DNA from: Heterostelium album PN500 | Taxonomy: Eukaryota > Evosea > Eumycetozoa > Acytosteliales > Acytosteliaceae | Length of the DNA stretch: 64,000 nt | Assembly: GCF_000004825.1 (NCBI RefSeq) | Contig: NW_008805063.1 | Span: forward strand, 1,860,857 to 1,924,856 | Direction: 5' to 3' | Part shown: positions 32,614 to 44,197 of the stretch, one piece after another | Layout of the letters: each line of letters begins with the position of its first letter | How positions within the stretch are numbered: position 1 is the stretch's first letter | Program-made: the position numbers and the translations under genes | The notes under the pieces: model-generated | Told to the model about the DNA's origin: nothing | What the model saw: the letters and a program-made list of their open reading frames with translations, nothing else | Database searches by the model: none

Positions 32614-35399
32614 TTATTGTTTATTTTGATGGAAAGTACCAAACTTGTTTTCCATTTCTTGTACTTTCTCTACTGGAGTCGAAGCTCTACGTAGGGTGTT
32701 CCAATCTCTTTCGGAAATTGGAGCAGAGGTTGGTGGCTTTGGTGGGGCGTGTGGCAACAAGTGCTTTTGCAACATTTCGTAGGAGAGCAAAGTGACACCG
32801 AACTGTGGTGACGATCTGAATACACGGGCAACACAACCCTTAAAGAATGCACGGAAACCTTCTTCACGCCAGATCTTTTGAGCGCAGTCACGAATACCAT
32901 CGTAGGTTTGTTCACCACTCTTTGCCTTTACCTGGAGACGTGTCTTGATGACGTCTGCAGGTGTAACCAACGATGCAGCTGGAATACCAGCAACCATACC
33001 AGAGATAAAGAGATCCTTTGGTGCGATGTTACCGTCTTTGTCGGCGAGAAGAGTCTTCATCTTGGCGTACGCTGGGAAGTAGATGGCGGAGAATGGAATG
33101 TCACGGAGCAAACAGGCACCGGCACCCTTGTAGAGACCGGAGAATCCGAGTTCACGCACAATCTGCATGGCAGTGGCACCACCCTTACCTTGTACCTGGA
33201 GACGAATCTTTACGATCTCGAGTGGGTTGGTGAACATGACCTGTGAGGCACCAGCACCGGCACCGGCCAAGATCTCCAATGGCAAGTAGATTTCACCCTT
33301 TGATTTGTCACCAAAGAGGTTACGGAGCAAATCGTTCACTGTCAACTTGATGGCTTTCTCGGGAGCGACACCGACCAACTGTGGACCAAGTCCTCTATAT
33401 AATCCAACGAATCCTTCGTTTTTCAGCACCTTTCTGAAGCAATCCCAACTGTTGTTGTAGATACGTTGCGATGGGTCGACAGCACGTTGATTTTGCATTC
33501 TGGTCTTGACCAAATCGATTGGATAGACGGCGGTCGCTCCGATGGCACCGGCCACCGAACCGAGTGCAAAGTTCTCGATCGACTCCCAAACCTGCTTGAC
33601 GAATCCCTTACCCATGGTGCTCTTGGCAGAGGCATCGGCTGCTCTCAAGATTGGCACTATGGTTGCGGGTGTGGTCGACAATCCGGTGGCTTTCTCAAAC
33701 TCCTCCACATTCAACTTGCCGTCCTTGTTGTAGTCGAGCAAGTGGTAGATCAACTCCACCTCCATCGGTGTGATTTCAATCGAGGTTGTCTTTCTGGCTT
33801 CCTGGAGGAACTCTTCCTTGTTGATGTCGCTCTTGCTGTTTCTGAGAGCAGCAGCCTTCAAAACTCTACCGTACGATGGAATGTGCAACAACAAATCGTT
33901 GCATGCAACAAACTGTGAGTAACTGACTTCCTCTGGGTGACCAGAAGCAGCATTCAATTCAGAGACCGACTCTAATTTACTACGAATATTCTCTGGAATT
34001 CTTCTGAGTTTGACTGAACTTAAAATCTTTGCAAATTGTTCTTTTGGAATATATCCAGTTTTCTTTGAATCGTGATGTCTAAATTCTTGTCTAAAAATAA
34101 ATAAACAAAGTAACAAATATTTGTCAATAAAAAGATGATCTCATTTGTTATTTAACTAACTGTTAACATACTTGACACGTTCTTGTTGGAAATCCTTTAA
34201 AAGTTGAGTGAATTGACTGTAATTTAATTCGGATGCTCCATCTCCAAAATATAATTTCACCAATTCACAGTTAAAGTCGAATGGGATTGTTGGATCTAAA
34301 CTTGCAGATACAACGTTTTGGAAATCATCTAAAGAAATAGATATGAACATTTTACTGTATGTTAATAAATGGTTGATTCATATCGATATGGCTTGATTGA
34401 TTGATTGATTGATTGATAGATTGTAACAACTTACTCTTGGAGACAGTTCCATTTCCATCACGATCAAACAATTTGAAAGCCAAAAAGTATTCAGCTTCTG
34501 GCTTTGACATCAATTCGTCAAACATTGCGTACTCGTTGAAACTGATGTAACCAGTGTGATCGACATCTGCCATCTGGAAGAGAATCTTGAATTTATCGGC
34601 GTCGAGAGTTGCCTTTAGGAGTTGATCTCCTCTACCCTCAGTCTCTGGTGTAGTCAAAGCATTCAAGAAATCATCTGCTGTCATATATCTTTCACCTTCA
34701 ATTGACTGTCATTATAATTATTATAGTTTTCAATGTTTATAAATATATAAGTTTCATTTTCTTTCTCTTCTTCTTTTGTTGTTGTTTATGTTACTACTTA
34801 CGGCAGTGGCAAACTTGTTAAAGTTATCCTTTTGCTTTTGGAGAATGATTTGCTTTGTCTTTTGATCGTCTTCAGCTAGCATTGATCCACCAAACAAGGC
34901 AGCGAGTGAAACAGCTGCAGCAACACCTTTACCAAACATATCTATTTGTTTTTGTTGATTCAAATTAATAAAAAATGATAAATATGAGTGATCGATTAAT
35001 TTGTGATTGATTGAATTTGAGTTGTGTGATTTAAGATATATAAATTAATTAATTTTTTAATAAATATTCTTATAAGGTGGTTTTTTTTTTTTTTGTTTAA
35101 GTGTGTGGTTTGTAAAGTTATCTATAACAGGCTTTTTTTTTATCAAAAAAATGGTGAAAAAATAAAAATTTGAACTCTGAACTTAAAAAAAAATGATGAT
35201 CATTTCATGATGTGTGTGTTTAATGACACCGAAATTGATTGATCTATTGATATTATAAGATAGGATATGTTTTGTTATACATACTTTTCTTTTGTTGTTG
35301 TTGGTTCTTTGAATTGAATTTCTTGCTGTTGGAAACGAATGATCTTCTACTGTTGTTAACAACTGATTTTGAAACAGAACGAACTGATTGACTAAACAT
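32614..35399 (-). CDS. EF-hand mitochondrial carrier (aspartate/glutamate carrier type, SLC25A12/13)
   Basis: A 719-residue protein in five exons (35399-35285, 34941-34802, 34705-34435, 34328-34172, 34090-32614). The N-terminal half has EF-hand loops ([36 protein letters not shown]) as in the Ca-regulated aspartate/glutamate exchangers of the inner membrane. The C-terminal half has three carrier repeats with [24 protein letters not shown] and [12 protein letters not shown], the PxD/ExxKxR signatures. Such carriers feed the malate-aspartate shuttle. The first exon adds [20 protein letters not shown], an Arg/Ser-rich presequence followed by a Gln/Lys run. This exon was accepted because its phase joins exactly and its ATG is the nearest upstream. 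The downstream ATG at about 34939 could be an alternative start without presequence. Confidence 0.9.
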
Positions 35400-36405
35400 T
35401 ATAATAATCTTGTTGTTGTTGGCGTTTAAGTGAAAATGTTAAATAATGATACAAAGTTTGAAGAAAAAAAAATAGTAGTAGCTAATAATTGAAAAACAAG
35501 TAATAGAATAAATAGAAAAAATAATAGCTATTTAACCTAAAACTATAAAACTACCAATAAATAATTATTTATTAATTAATTATACACGTTGTAATTGAAA
35601 AGGAAAACAAAAAGAAAAAGTAAGAAAGAATCTAAGGTTTGATGTTGATTGTGCAGAAAACAAACTACTTTTTTTTTTTTTTTTTTTGTTCATTTATTTT
35701 TTTTTTTTCAAACTCTGGTTTACTTTTTTTTTTTTAAATCCAAAAATTTAGGGGTACATACTAGTGGAGGTAGGTGCACGATAATGTCCCTTCAAAATTT
35801 TTGCATATTCAAAAATTCAAGCCGAGTGAAAAATAAAATTTTACATGGTAGCGATTCAAACTTCCTTTTCTGGAAATTTAATACTCTTTCTCATTTAAAT
35901 TTCAATATCAAGTAGTAACCATCATATATATCACCACCACTTCTATATTTGTTGTTGAATTGTGATTGAAAATGAAGAGTCATTGTCGTTTCCGTTACCG
36001 ACACATTGTGCACTACTGGCACCACAAGATTTCTAAATTGAATAAAAAAGATTTTTTTTCAATTTACTATCTTATTATCAATATTTAATGTTATTTTATT
36101 TTATAATAGAGTTTTCAAACCTATTACTTTTTTCTAAAAGAACATATGGAATGGAATAATAAAATATTTATATAACATAAAATAAATGTTATTATTATTA
36201 CTATGAATATAAATATTATACCGAAGAATTGGAGCAAAGATTTGAATTTTTATTTAAATTAGATAAACCGAAATAAATTTATACAGGTGTCAACAACCTA
36301 AATTCCAAGTATTTTTTGAACTTGTTATTTTCGGTCTTTTGAATAAGTTTTTTTTTTTAAATTTTTGTGCAAATTTAAAGAATGAATTAATCTTTGTTCA
36401 TCTAG
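35400..36405. other. divergent spacer between the carrier and the acidic-protein gene
   Basis: A+T-rich, with T runs at about 35671-35688, 35699-35710 and 35726-35736. The only coding-like piece is the orphan exon at 35943-36032. Promoters of both flanking genes should lie here. Confidence 0.5.
35943..36032 (-). pseudogene. orphan terminal exon-like fragment
   Basis: After an ATTTAG acceptor, 29 codons read KSCGASSAQCVGNGNDNDSS, then FSITIQQQI and stop. The Cys-rich, G+C-richer composition differs sharply from the flanks. The sequence upstream on this strand looks like an intron, but no matching upstream exon was found. It is probably what remains of a secreted or surface protein gene. Confidence 0.35.
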
Positions 36406-37880
36406 ATGTCAACTTCAACTACAACTAGCAGCACCACTACTACTACAACAAATAACAATCGCAATAGGAGTAGGTTTAAAGAAAGAAATTACTATCATAT
36501 CAGAGTTGGAAAGAGTCATGTCGTACCTTTTCTATTGATCTTACATGATCATAGCTCATTCAATGAGTTACAATTTCAAGTATTTTATCTATCTATTTAA
36601 CTATCTATCTATCTACTATTATAAGATACTTCAATGAGGCCAACTAAAAAACTAATTAACTTAACTTAGGAATTGATGTTAGCAATTCAGAGTATACTGT
36701 CGAATCACCTTACTAGTTATGGAATGGGATCAATATCTGTAGAGTACACACCGTTGATTCATCAAAGACCGAAATTATATTGTCTAACTCAATTAAGCTA
36801 TACTTATAAATTTACACCTACATTTCCAAGATATACTGTTGTAACAAGGGTATGTTGATTGTATACATATATATAATATCGAAAAATAGTCAATAGTCAT
36901 CGCTTATTAATAATATTAAATCATTAAAATAGACTGATCTTCATATCGATAAAAAGGTTGCACCTAGAGAGAGAAGAGTATTGTACTTTGCTGGCAATCA
37001 GATGGTAGATAAAGTTGATATAGATATACCCGATGAAAACAACAATAACAAACATAATGATAAAGATGATGATAAAGATGATGATGATAAAGATAAGAAA
37101 AATAATAAGAATAAGAAAGAAAAGAAGAGTAGAAGTACTAGTAATAGTAAAAAGAGTGATGAAATAGATGTAGATATTAGTAGTAGTGATGATGAGGTTA
37201 TTGTTGACGATGTCGATGATGATGATGATAATGATGCTAGTGAAGATGATGATCATGAAGATAATGAAGATATCGATTTAGAAGATGAGGACTATCAAGA
37301 AAAGATAAAGAAAGGGAAGAAGAGAACAAGTACAGGTAGTACAAAGAAGAGTAATAACAATAGTAATAATAGTAATAGTAAAAGTAATAATAAGAAGAAT
37401 TATGATGATCATAATAATGGTTATAGTCCAAAGAAATTGATACCAGAGGAAATCATTGATTTAGATATAAAAGAGGATAAAGAATCAACGATAGTGGTTG
37501 AAAATGAAGAGATCATAGACTTGGATGAAAATAATGATAGTAATGGTAATGGCGAAGATGAGGAAGAAGAAGAACAAAAGCTTGAAAGTTTAAAGGAATA
37601 CGACGGTGGATTGTACCAAGGTCTTTCGATTACAGGTCACACTTTGATCGTTGAGACATTTCCAAGGAGAAACTATGTCGCTATTTCATCAGATCTCGGT
37701 GAGTCGCAACAATCAGTAAACAGCGAAGCATCATCGTCATCAATGAGTAGTACAACAAGCAGTTCATCAAACAAAAGTAAATCAACAACAGCAAAGAAAT
37801 CAAAAAAGTCATCAAATGCTCAGTCAAACAATATCAGTTCTTATTTTGGTCCTTCTAGCTCAAATAAATCAAAGAAATAA
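36406..37880 (+). CDS. unrecognised acidic/lysine-rich protein with PIP-box-like end
   Basis: A 433-residue protein in three exons (36406-36579, 36670-36849, 36933-37880). Residues about 24-140 form a conserved-looking folded part (RNYYHIRVGKSHVVPFLLIL, YGMGSISVEYTPLIHQRP, FPRYTVVTRTDLHIDKK). Then comes a long disordered stretch of Asp/Glu with Lys and Asn blocks, a short ordered part (YDGGLYQGLSITGHTLIVET, then FPRRNYVAIS), a Ser-rich tail and SNNISSYFGPSS. The last resembles a PCNA-interacting motif (xxxIxxYF) but with Ser in place of Gln. A nuclear, chromatin- or replication-linked protein is plausible. I do not recognise the family. The ATG directly follows TCATCTAG, so a 5' leader exon may exist. 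Confidence 0.65.
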
Positions 37881-38266
37881 AAGAAACTCTTGTTTTTGTT
37901 AATGTAATGTTATCTTATTATTTAAATTTTATAAAGTAGACCAACAACGATGGTCATCTTAATTATTTATTTGTGATGATTTGATTTGATATAATTGATT
38001 GGTTGGTTTGATTGATTTCCCTTACTATCGATGAAGAGATGATGATCCGCAGGAATAGTTTTCGATCTGATAGTTTGTGTTGAATGCTACTGATAGATGG
38101 CTAACTATGACTTGTTTCTTTTTAACCAAGTAATAAACTGATTATTGTTCTAATCTTTTTTTTTTTGTTTTTGTTCTATTTTCTGATTGTTTTTGACTGT
38201 TTTTCTTTGTTTTTCTAAAAAAATTCACCATTGAAATATTTGGAATCGGATTGAAACATTAATTTT
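37881..38266. other. 3' spacer of two convergent genes
   Basis: Lies between the acidic-protein gene and the small minus-strand gene. It is A+T-rich with a T run near 38156 and shows no gene. Confidence 0.6.
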
Positions 38267-38504
38267 CTATGTATATTTGAATGCTTTTCCGAAAGTGTTT
38301 CTTCTTCTGTATTCCTAAAATAATTTATTAGAAAAAGAAAATTAAATTATAAAATAAAATAATTATAATATTTACTTTAATAGCCATTGGTGATGGATTT
38401 ATAACTATATTTGATTTATCTTCTTCATATACAGGCTTCAGTCTAATCTTTAACGGATTATTAGTTGCAATTGATACAAATTTTAAGGGATTTAAATTCT
38501 TCAT
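38267..38504 (-). CDS. 58-residue protein encoded by two exons
   Basis: Exon 1 (38504-38376) reads MKNLNPLKFVSIATNNPLKI, then RLKPVYEEDKSNIVINPSPM and AIK. Exon 2 (38314-38267) reads EYRRRNTFGKAFKYT and stop. The GTAAAT donor and TTTTAG acceptor join in phase 0. The protein is basic and has no signal peptide or membrane segment. The exons are clearly less biased than the flanks, and an intron in so short a frame argues for a real gene. I do not recognise it. A small ribosomal, mitochondrial or RNA-binding protein is possible, but nothing in the sequence proves it. Confidence 0.55.
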
Positions 38505-39027
38505 TTTGATAATAGAAACAAATAGAAATAAATAGAAATAATATTTGAAAAATAAGTGAAATAAAATAAATAATATTTACAAAATATTTATTGTAAAAAC
38601 AATAACCTTAAACAAATTAAATTATAATTATAAGTAAATGAATAGAATAATAATTTAAATTATTGTAAAAATGACGTTGGTAATGATTCACTTAATTAAA
38701 AATCTTTGACATTGTTTGAAAAAATGTTTACGAGTTTAAAAAAAAATTCAAATTTAAATTTGTTGTTATTGGATGTGTGTTACAGGAAAGGAAAGATGTG
38801 AACCACACACTCTCTATGAATCAACAAACTGTGTGTTCAAATTTTTAAATTTATTTTTGTTTAATTTTTTTTTTTTTTTCATTTTTTTTTTTTTCATTTA
38901 TTTTGTAAAAAAAATGCTTTCGTTCGATTTTTTTTTTTCAATTTAATTTAATTTTTTAATCATTCCCATTTTTATTAAATAAAGATTTGTTTTTGTTTAT
39001 TTTTTAATTCAAAAAAAATATATATAT
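38505..39027. promoter_or_regulatory. divergent promoter region
   Basis: Separates the small gene (minus) and the RSA3-like gene (plus). T runs at about 38868-38879 and 38886-38894 lie close before the plus-strand gene, and A+T-rich repeats fill the rest. No gene is seen. Confidence 0.5.
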
Positions 39028-40502
39028 ATGGCTGTAAAAGATAAGAAGATCATTAAAGATGAGGAGTCATCAGATTCTTCAGATTCATCATCTTCGTCAT
39101 CATCATCAGAAAGTGAGAATGAATCGAAATCAAATAAGAAATCAGTATTAAAGAGAAAGAAAGGATCACCATCAAAGGACTCAAAGAGATCAGATTCATC
39201 ATCAGATTCGTCATCAGATTCTTCTTCTTCATCATCATCATCATCATCATCAGAGTCTGAGGCAGAGAAACCATCAAAAGCAAAACAACAAAAGGTAGAA
39301 GAAAAGAAATCAGATTCAGATTCAAGCAGTGAATCAGAGTCCGAGTCAGAATCAAGCAAATCAAGTGAATCGGAATCGGAATCATCAGATGTAGATATGA
39401 AAAAGGTTAATTCTGACAGTGAATCAGAATCAGATTCAGATTCAGAGTCAAGCAGTGAATCAGAAACAGAAATAAAGAATAAATCAAAAGAGTCTAAAGA
39501 ATCAAAATCAGAATCATATTCAGAGTCAGAAGATGAGAAAATGAAAGAAGATGACAGTAGTAGTAGTAGCAGAAGTAGCAGCGATGAGTCAGATAATGAA
39601 AATAGTGGCGATGAAGAAGAAAATAGAGAAACACTAGATAAACTATCGGATTCAGAAGATGAAACAGAGTACTCATTGAAGCAACTTCAACAAGAAGAAC
39701 AGGAAAGAATAAAAGAACAAAAACAAAAACAACAACAGAAGCAGAAATTCAATGCAAATCAACTTATTTCGGAATTGGAAGGATTGACTTCATTGACCAG
39801 TGTAGAATCATTAGATTATCGTATGTATAATATAAAAGCTCATTATTGATATAAATTAATTGAAGGATATTAATTAAATTTTTATATTTACTTTATCAAT
39901 CAAATAAAGCAAACAAGAGTAGAATAAATAAAAAGAATAAAGATGAGAAGAATATGTTTTTTGATAGATCTGCATCGTTGTCAACAAAGATACTGTTACT
40001 CTTGAGAAGAACATTGGCGCATCAGAACAACGAGAGACTGCCACTCTCACAACTTTTACAGCAACTTTCATTCGGTGGACTATCATACAGTGATTTGACA
40101 CTCTGGAAAGATATTTCAAAGTTTAATCATCAAACACTCTCACAAATCGATAAAATTGAATCTGTAAGTTTGAATATAATATATAAAAGATGTTACTGTT
40201 TACTAATACTAAATATTCAATATTAGAAATCAACAAATAGTAATAATAATAATAATAATAATAGAAATAGTACAAAACAACAAAATCAACAAGTTACAAA
40301 GACATTCCACGACTTTTTCATTGAGAGACTGACGGATGAGTTTGGTGATGATATCGACAAGATGAGAGGTGACACTGTTTACGATGATAAGATGTTATCG
40401 ACCATTCTAGAGGGTATGGAAGTTGGTATAGATTTATATTCACTACAAGATAAACATATGATAACAGATACACTGAAGATTAATAATAATAATAAAAAGT
40501 AA
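39028..40502 (+). CDS. Ser/Asp/Glu-rich protein with RSA3-like ribosome-assembly C-terminus
   Basis: A 440-residue protein in three exons (39028-39820, 39910-40163, 40227-40502). The first 230 residues are runs of Ser with Asp/Glu and Lys blocks, like nucleolar Nopp140-type acidic regions and likely CK2 targets. A Gln/Lys coil follows, then a helical part (LSTKILLLLRRTLAHQNNER, PLSQLLQQLSFGGLSYSD). The end, FHDFFIERLTDEFGDDIDKM, matches the VTxEFGDDLDKLR core of the RSA3 family, which helps 60S ribosome assembly in yeast. The exon 2 acceptor (AATAAAG|CAAACAAG) was picked because it alone keeps the frame. Antisense open frames over the Ser runs are artefacts. The family call rests on one motif. 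Confidence 0.65.
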
Positions 40503-41390
40503 AATAAATTAAAATAAACATATCATTATTTATGATAAAAAAGTTATTCTTTCTTCTTTTTTTTTTTTTATAGGATCATCATACATGTTGGTTAAATTAA
40601 AGATGTGAGTTGTAAGTTGTGAGGTTAATTATGTCACTTCTCATTCTTTTACTTTCACATGATTGTTCAATTTAAATCTTCACCACACTCATCATCAATT
40701 CTTTTTCCCAAATAATAATTTAATCTTATTTGATAAATCTAAAGAAAAAGTTTTGTTTTTTGTAAAATCTGTTTTTGAGAGAATGATTGTTTTTTCATTG
40801 CGATGCCCGACCATAAAACATGGTTGGTTGCAAAAAAAAACAGTGTCAACTGGCAATGAACGACCTTGTGTGGACCTTTTTTAGTTTTTCACTTATTGTC
40901 AAGCCTCCAAAACCACACACCCACAAAGTTATATAAAATTCTCAAAAATCATGATTCTTTTTAGTGGGCGAATGAATAAATAAAAAAAAAATCAATTTAA
41001 AAAAAAAAATCATTCAAAAATTAAATAAAAAAAAAAAACATATTTAAGATTAATAAGTTTATTTAGATATCAATGATTTTGTTTTAGGTCACATTACATT
41101 ACCAATATTTATCAAAATAAATATCATATTTTTTTTTAATTAAACCAACAAGAAAAATAAATTGACAAATCAAAATATTGAAATTAAATAACAATTTTTA
41201 GTTAAAGATTAACTTTTTAATAATAAAAATAATAATAATAAAAAATACTTAAAGTAAGATTTAGATAGTAGGAATACAGATACAGATATAGAAAAAGAAA
41301 GATAGAAAAATATAAACAATCAATAGTTAGATAGATATAGGGAATTGGTTTTCCCTTAGAGAGAGTCAGTCAGTCAGTCAGAGTTTGGAA
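40503..41390. other. intergenic 5' region of the PH-Galpha gene
   Basis: About 890 bases of A+T-rich DNA. A and T runs lie near 40981, 41028 and 41129, and a TCAGTCAGTCAG repeat (about 41366-41381) sits just before the start codon. I see no gene. Confidence 0.55.
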
Positions 41391-43744
41391 ATGGATTCAC
41401 CAACACCGTCCTTGTCAAAGGGTGTATTAAGAGCATATCTTTGTAAAAAAGGACATGGTAATGTTATTCTATTCAAAAAATAAAAAGTTATAAATAATTC
41501 ATATTACTAATATAAACTATATTGTAATACATACTTAAAACATAAAACCAGTTGTAAAAAATTGGAAATTACGATTATTCGTATTAAAAGTTGGTGGTAC
41601 ACATATAGAATATTTCGTTGATGAAACTGTTTGTATTCGAAAAAAAAAAAATTGTTTTTTTTTACTTTTATTTTAGTTATAACTCTTCACACACATTCAT
41701 ACTCCTTGAAAAATTATAATGGGAGAGTGAGGAATGTGTTGAGTTTTAAAAACCCTATTGTCATGACTAACCTATATTTGTGAATTTAACATGGTTGTTG
41801 TATTAACAGAAAGAGAATCAACATCAACCACAAGGAAGAATTCCATTATATAATTGTAAGGTACAGGAGTATGTACATAATAAAAACAATAATCCAAGAG
41901 AATTCTGTTTCATAGTGGAAACGAGTGAATCAAAGTCATGGATTATCTCGGCAAGCTCAAAGTCACAGCAACTTTTGTGGATCGACTCGATTCGCGAAGC
42001 CGCCAAATTCGCCGAGGAATCGGAAGAGTCGAAACAGATAAAACATCGACAGATCGAACGATCGATTCTCACCGACTCGAAGAATAGACAGCGTCTTACC
42101 ATTATCAAGCTGCTGTTGCTTGGCACCGGTGAATCGGGAAAGTCGACGGTGGTCAAGCAAATGAAGATTCTTCACTCCAATGGATTCTCGGCGGAGGAGA
42201 AAGAGTTCTACAGACAACTGGTACAGCGAAACCTGCTCGATGGTGTAACGATTCTCGCGCGGATCATCATGGAGAGCGGTAATATCGAGGTGGCTGCCGA
42301 GACACGGCTGGCGATCACCCACTTTCTCACATGGCAACAGGTTTATGAGCAGCGACGTCCCACCACTCTCCGTCTGAAAGGTGTCACCTCCGCTTCGAAC
42401 TCGCCATCAATGAGTTCACCACCCAACACTCCTCCCACCGCAGGCATCACTCTTAGTGATAGTTTCGATCTCAATCTATCGAATAATAGTATTAGATCAT
42501 CTGCCAACTATGAAAGCAGTTATAATAATAATAACAACTATAATAATAGTCACTATAATAATAATAATAATCTTACATCATCGACAAGTTCAACAAATTC
42601 TTTATATTTATCAACTGAAAGTAATATTAGTCTTAGTAATAGTTACAATCCAAACAATAATAGCAACAACCACAACAACAATAATAATAATCAAACCGAT
42701 AATGATCAACAAATTAAATTACAACAACCAGATAATATCAACTTTAGTAGCATCAACATTAGTAACAACAGTATTTATTTATCATCACCTATCAACACAA
42801 AAGGACACAGCAGAAACAACAGTGACTCAAAGAATATATATCATGTAGAGGAGAATGGAATACCACCTATCATTTCAAACTATATCACCAGTATATGGGC
42901 AGATCCAATAGTTCAAACCGAAGTATTGGCTAAAGCACAACAATATCATTTCCATGAATCAACTACATAGTATGTAAAATGTTATTATCGGTATTGATAT
43001 TTTAAATAATTACTAATAATAATGTTTGTGATTAAAAAGTTATTTAAATGAAGTTAAAAGAATTGGAAAAGCAGGATATTCACCATCGAGTCTAGATATT
43101 CTAAAGTCTAGATCACAGACCAACGGTGTGGTAGAAACCGACTTTAAGGTGATGGAAGTACTGTTTAGGATTGTTGATGTCGGTGGTCAGCGTGGAGAGC
43201 GCAAAAAGTGGATTTCATTCTTTGACGACGTCACTGCAATCGTTTTTGTGGCGGCTATCAATGAGTACGACCAAGTATTGGCTGAAGACAACTGTACAAA
43301 CCGTCTTCAAGAGTCACTCAACCTTTTCGATCAAGTCTGTAACGATCCTATCTATCCAAAGACATCTGTAATTCTATTCCTAAACAAAATCGATTTGTTC
43401 CGTGAGAAACTAAAGAGAACACCTTTACAAGTTTGTTTTCCAGATTATAATGGTAAGTTATTATTATTATTATTATTATTATTATTTTGTTTGTAATTAA
43501 CTAACCAACTAAATATAATTAATAATTTATTATCATTATTATCATTATTATAGATGATCAAACCTATGATAAGGCATCTAATTATATAAAGAATAACTTT
43601 TTAAGTAAAAAGAGAGCACACGATCATTCAAGACATATATATTATCATTTCACATGTGCAACAGATACCAAATCTTTTGAAACCGTATTCAACTCTGTAC
43701 AAGACATTATTCTATCGAAAACATTGGATCTAGCTGTCAATTAA
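41391..43744 (+). CDS. PH domain - heterotrimeric G-protein alpha subunit fusion
   Basis: A 635-residue protein in five exons (41391-41457, 41552-41628, 41810-42969, 43040-43452, 43554-43744). Residues about 8-112 form a PH domain: GVLRAYLCKKGH, NWKLRLFVLK, CFIVETSESKSWIISA and the C-terminal helix QQLLWIDSIREA with its Trp. Then comes a full G-alpha: P-loop GTGESGKST (about 153), switch I LKSRSQTNG keeping Arg and Thr (about 454), switch II DVGGQRGERKKW with the catalytic Gln (about 481), NKID and TCAT. The helical domain carries a Ser/Asn insert of about 160 residues (232-392). The usual N-terminal Gly/Cys lipid sites are absent, so the PH domain may supply membrane binding. All four introns join in phase, including two inside the PH part. 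Confidence 0.9.
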
Positions 43745-44197
43745 TAAAATCAATAGAAAATTAATTTATATCTAAAAAAAAAAAAAAACTATAGAGTTAA
43801 ATAGTTTAGATTAAGTGTATAAATAAGTCAATATTTCGAATAATGACTTAAATTTATTGTTTATTTGTTATATATTACATTGCTTAAAAAAATATTGATT
43901 AAACTTTCTTTTTTTTTTTAATTAATCAACTACAAAAGTATCGATATTATTTTTATTAAATATAAATATTTAATCATAATTATATATTAGATTAATATTA
44001 AATATTTAATAATATATATTTGTAGAGTTGATTGGTTGATCTAATTCGATTTGAATGTTTGGTCAATTATTTGAATTTTTTTAAAACAACAAGTTTAAGT
44101 TTGGGGTGTTGTGTAGCTGATGTTGTTTGGTATATATATATATGTATTGATAGGTATATTAAAAAAATATTATTATTATTATTACTATTATTATTTC
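43745..44197. other. spacer between convergent PH-Galpha and sulfotransferase genes
   Basis: A+T-rich with AAT/TAT repeats and no gene seen. Both genes end here, so it holds only 3' flanks. Confidence 0.6.

Noticed and set aside
33466-33918. 150-codon antisense frame inside the mitochondrial carrier
   Set aside because: Shadow of C/G-ending codons of the real gene; no independent homology.
36924-37256. 110-codon antisense frame over the acidic protein
   Set aside because: Ile/Phe/Thr repeats are the reverse of GAT/GAA/AAT runs in the true frame.
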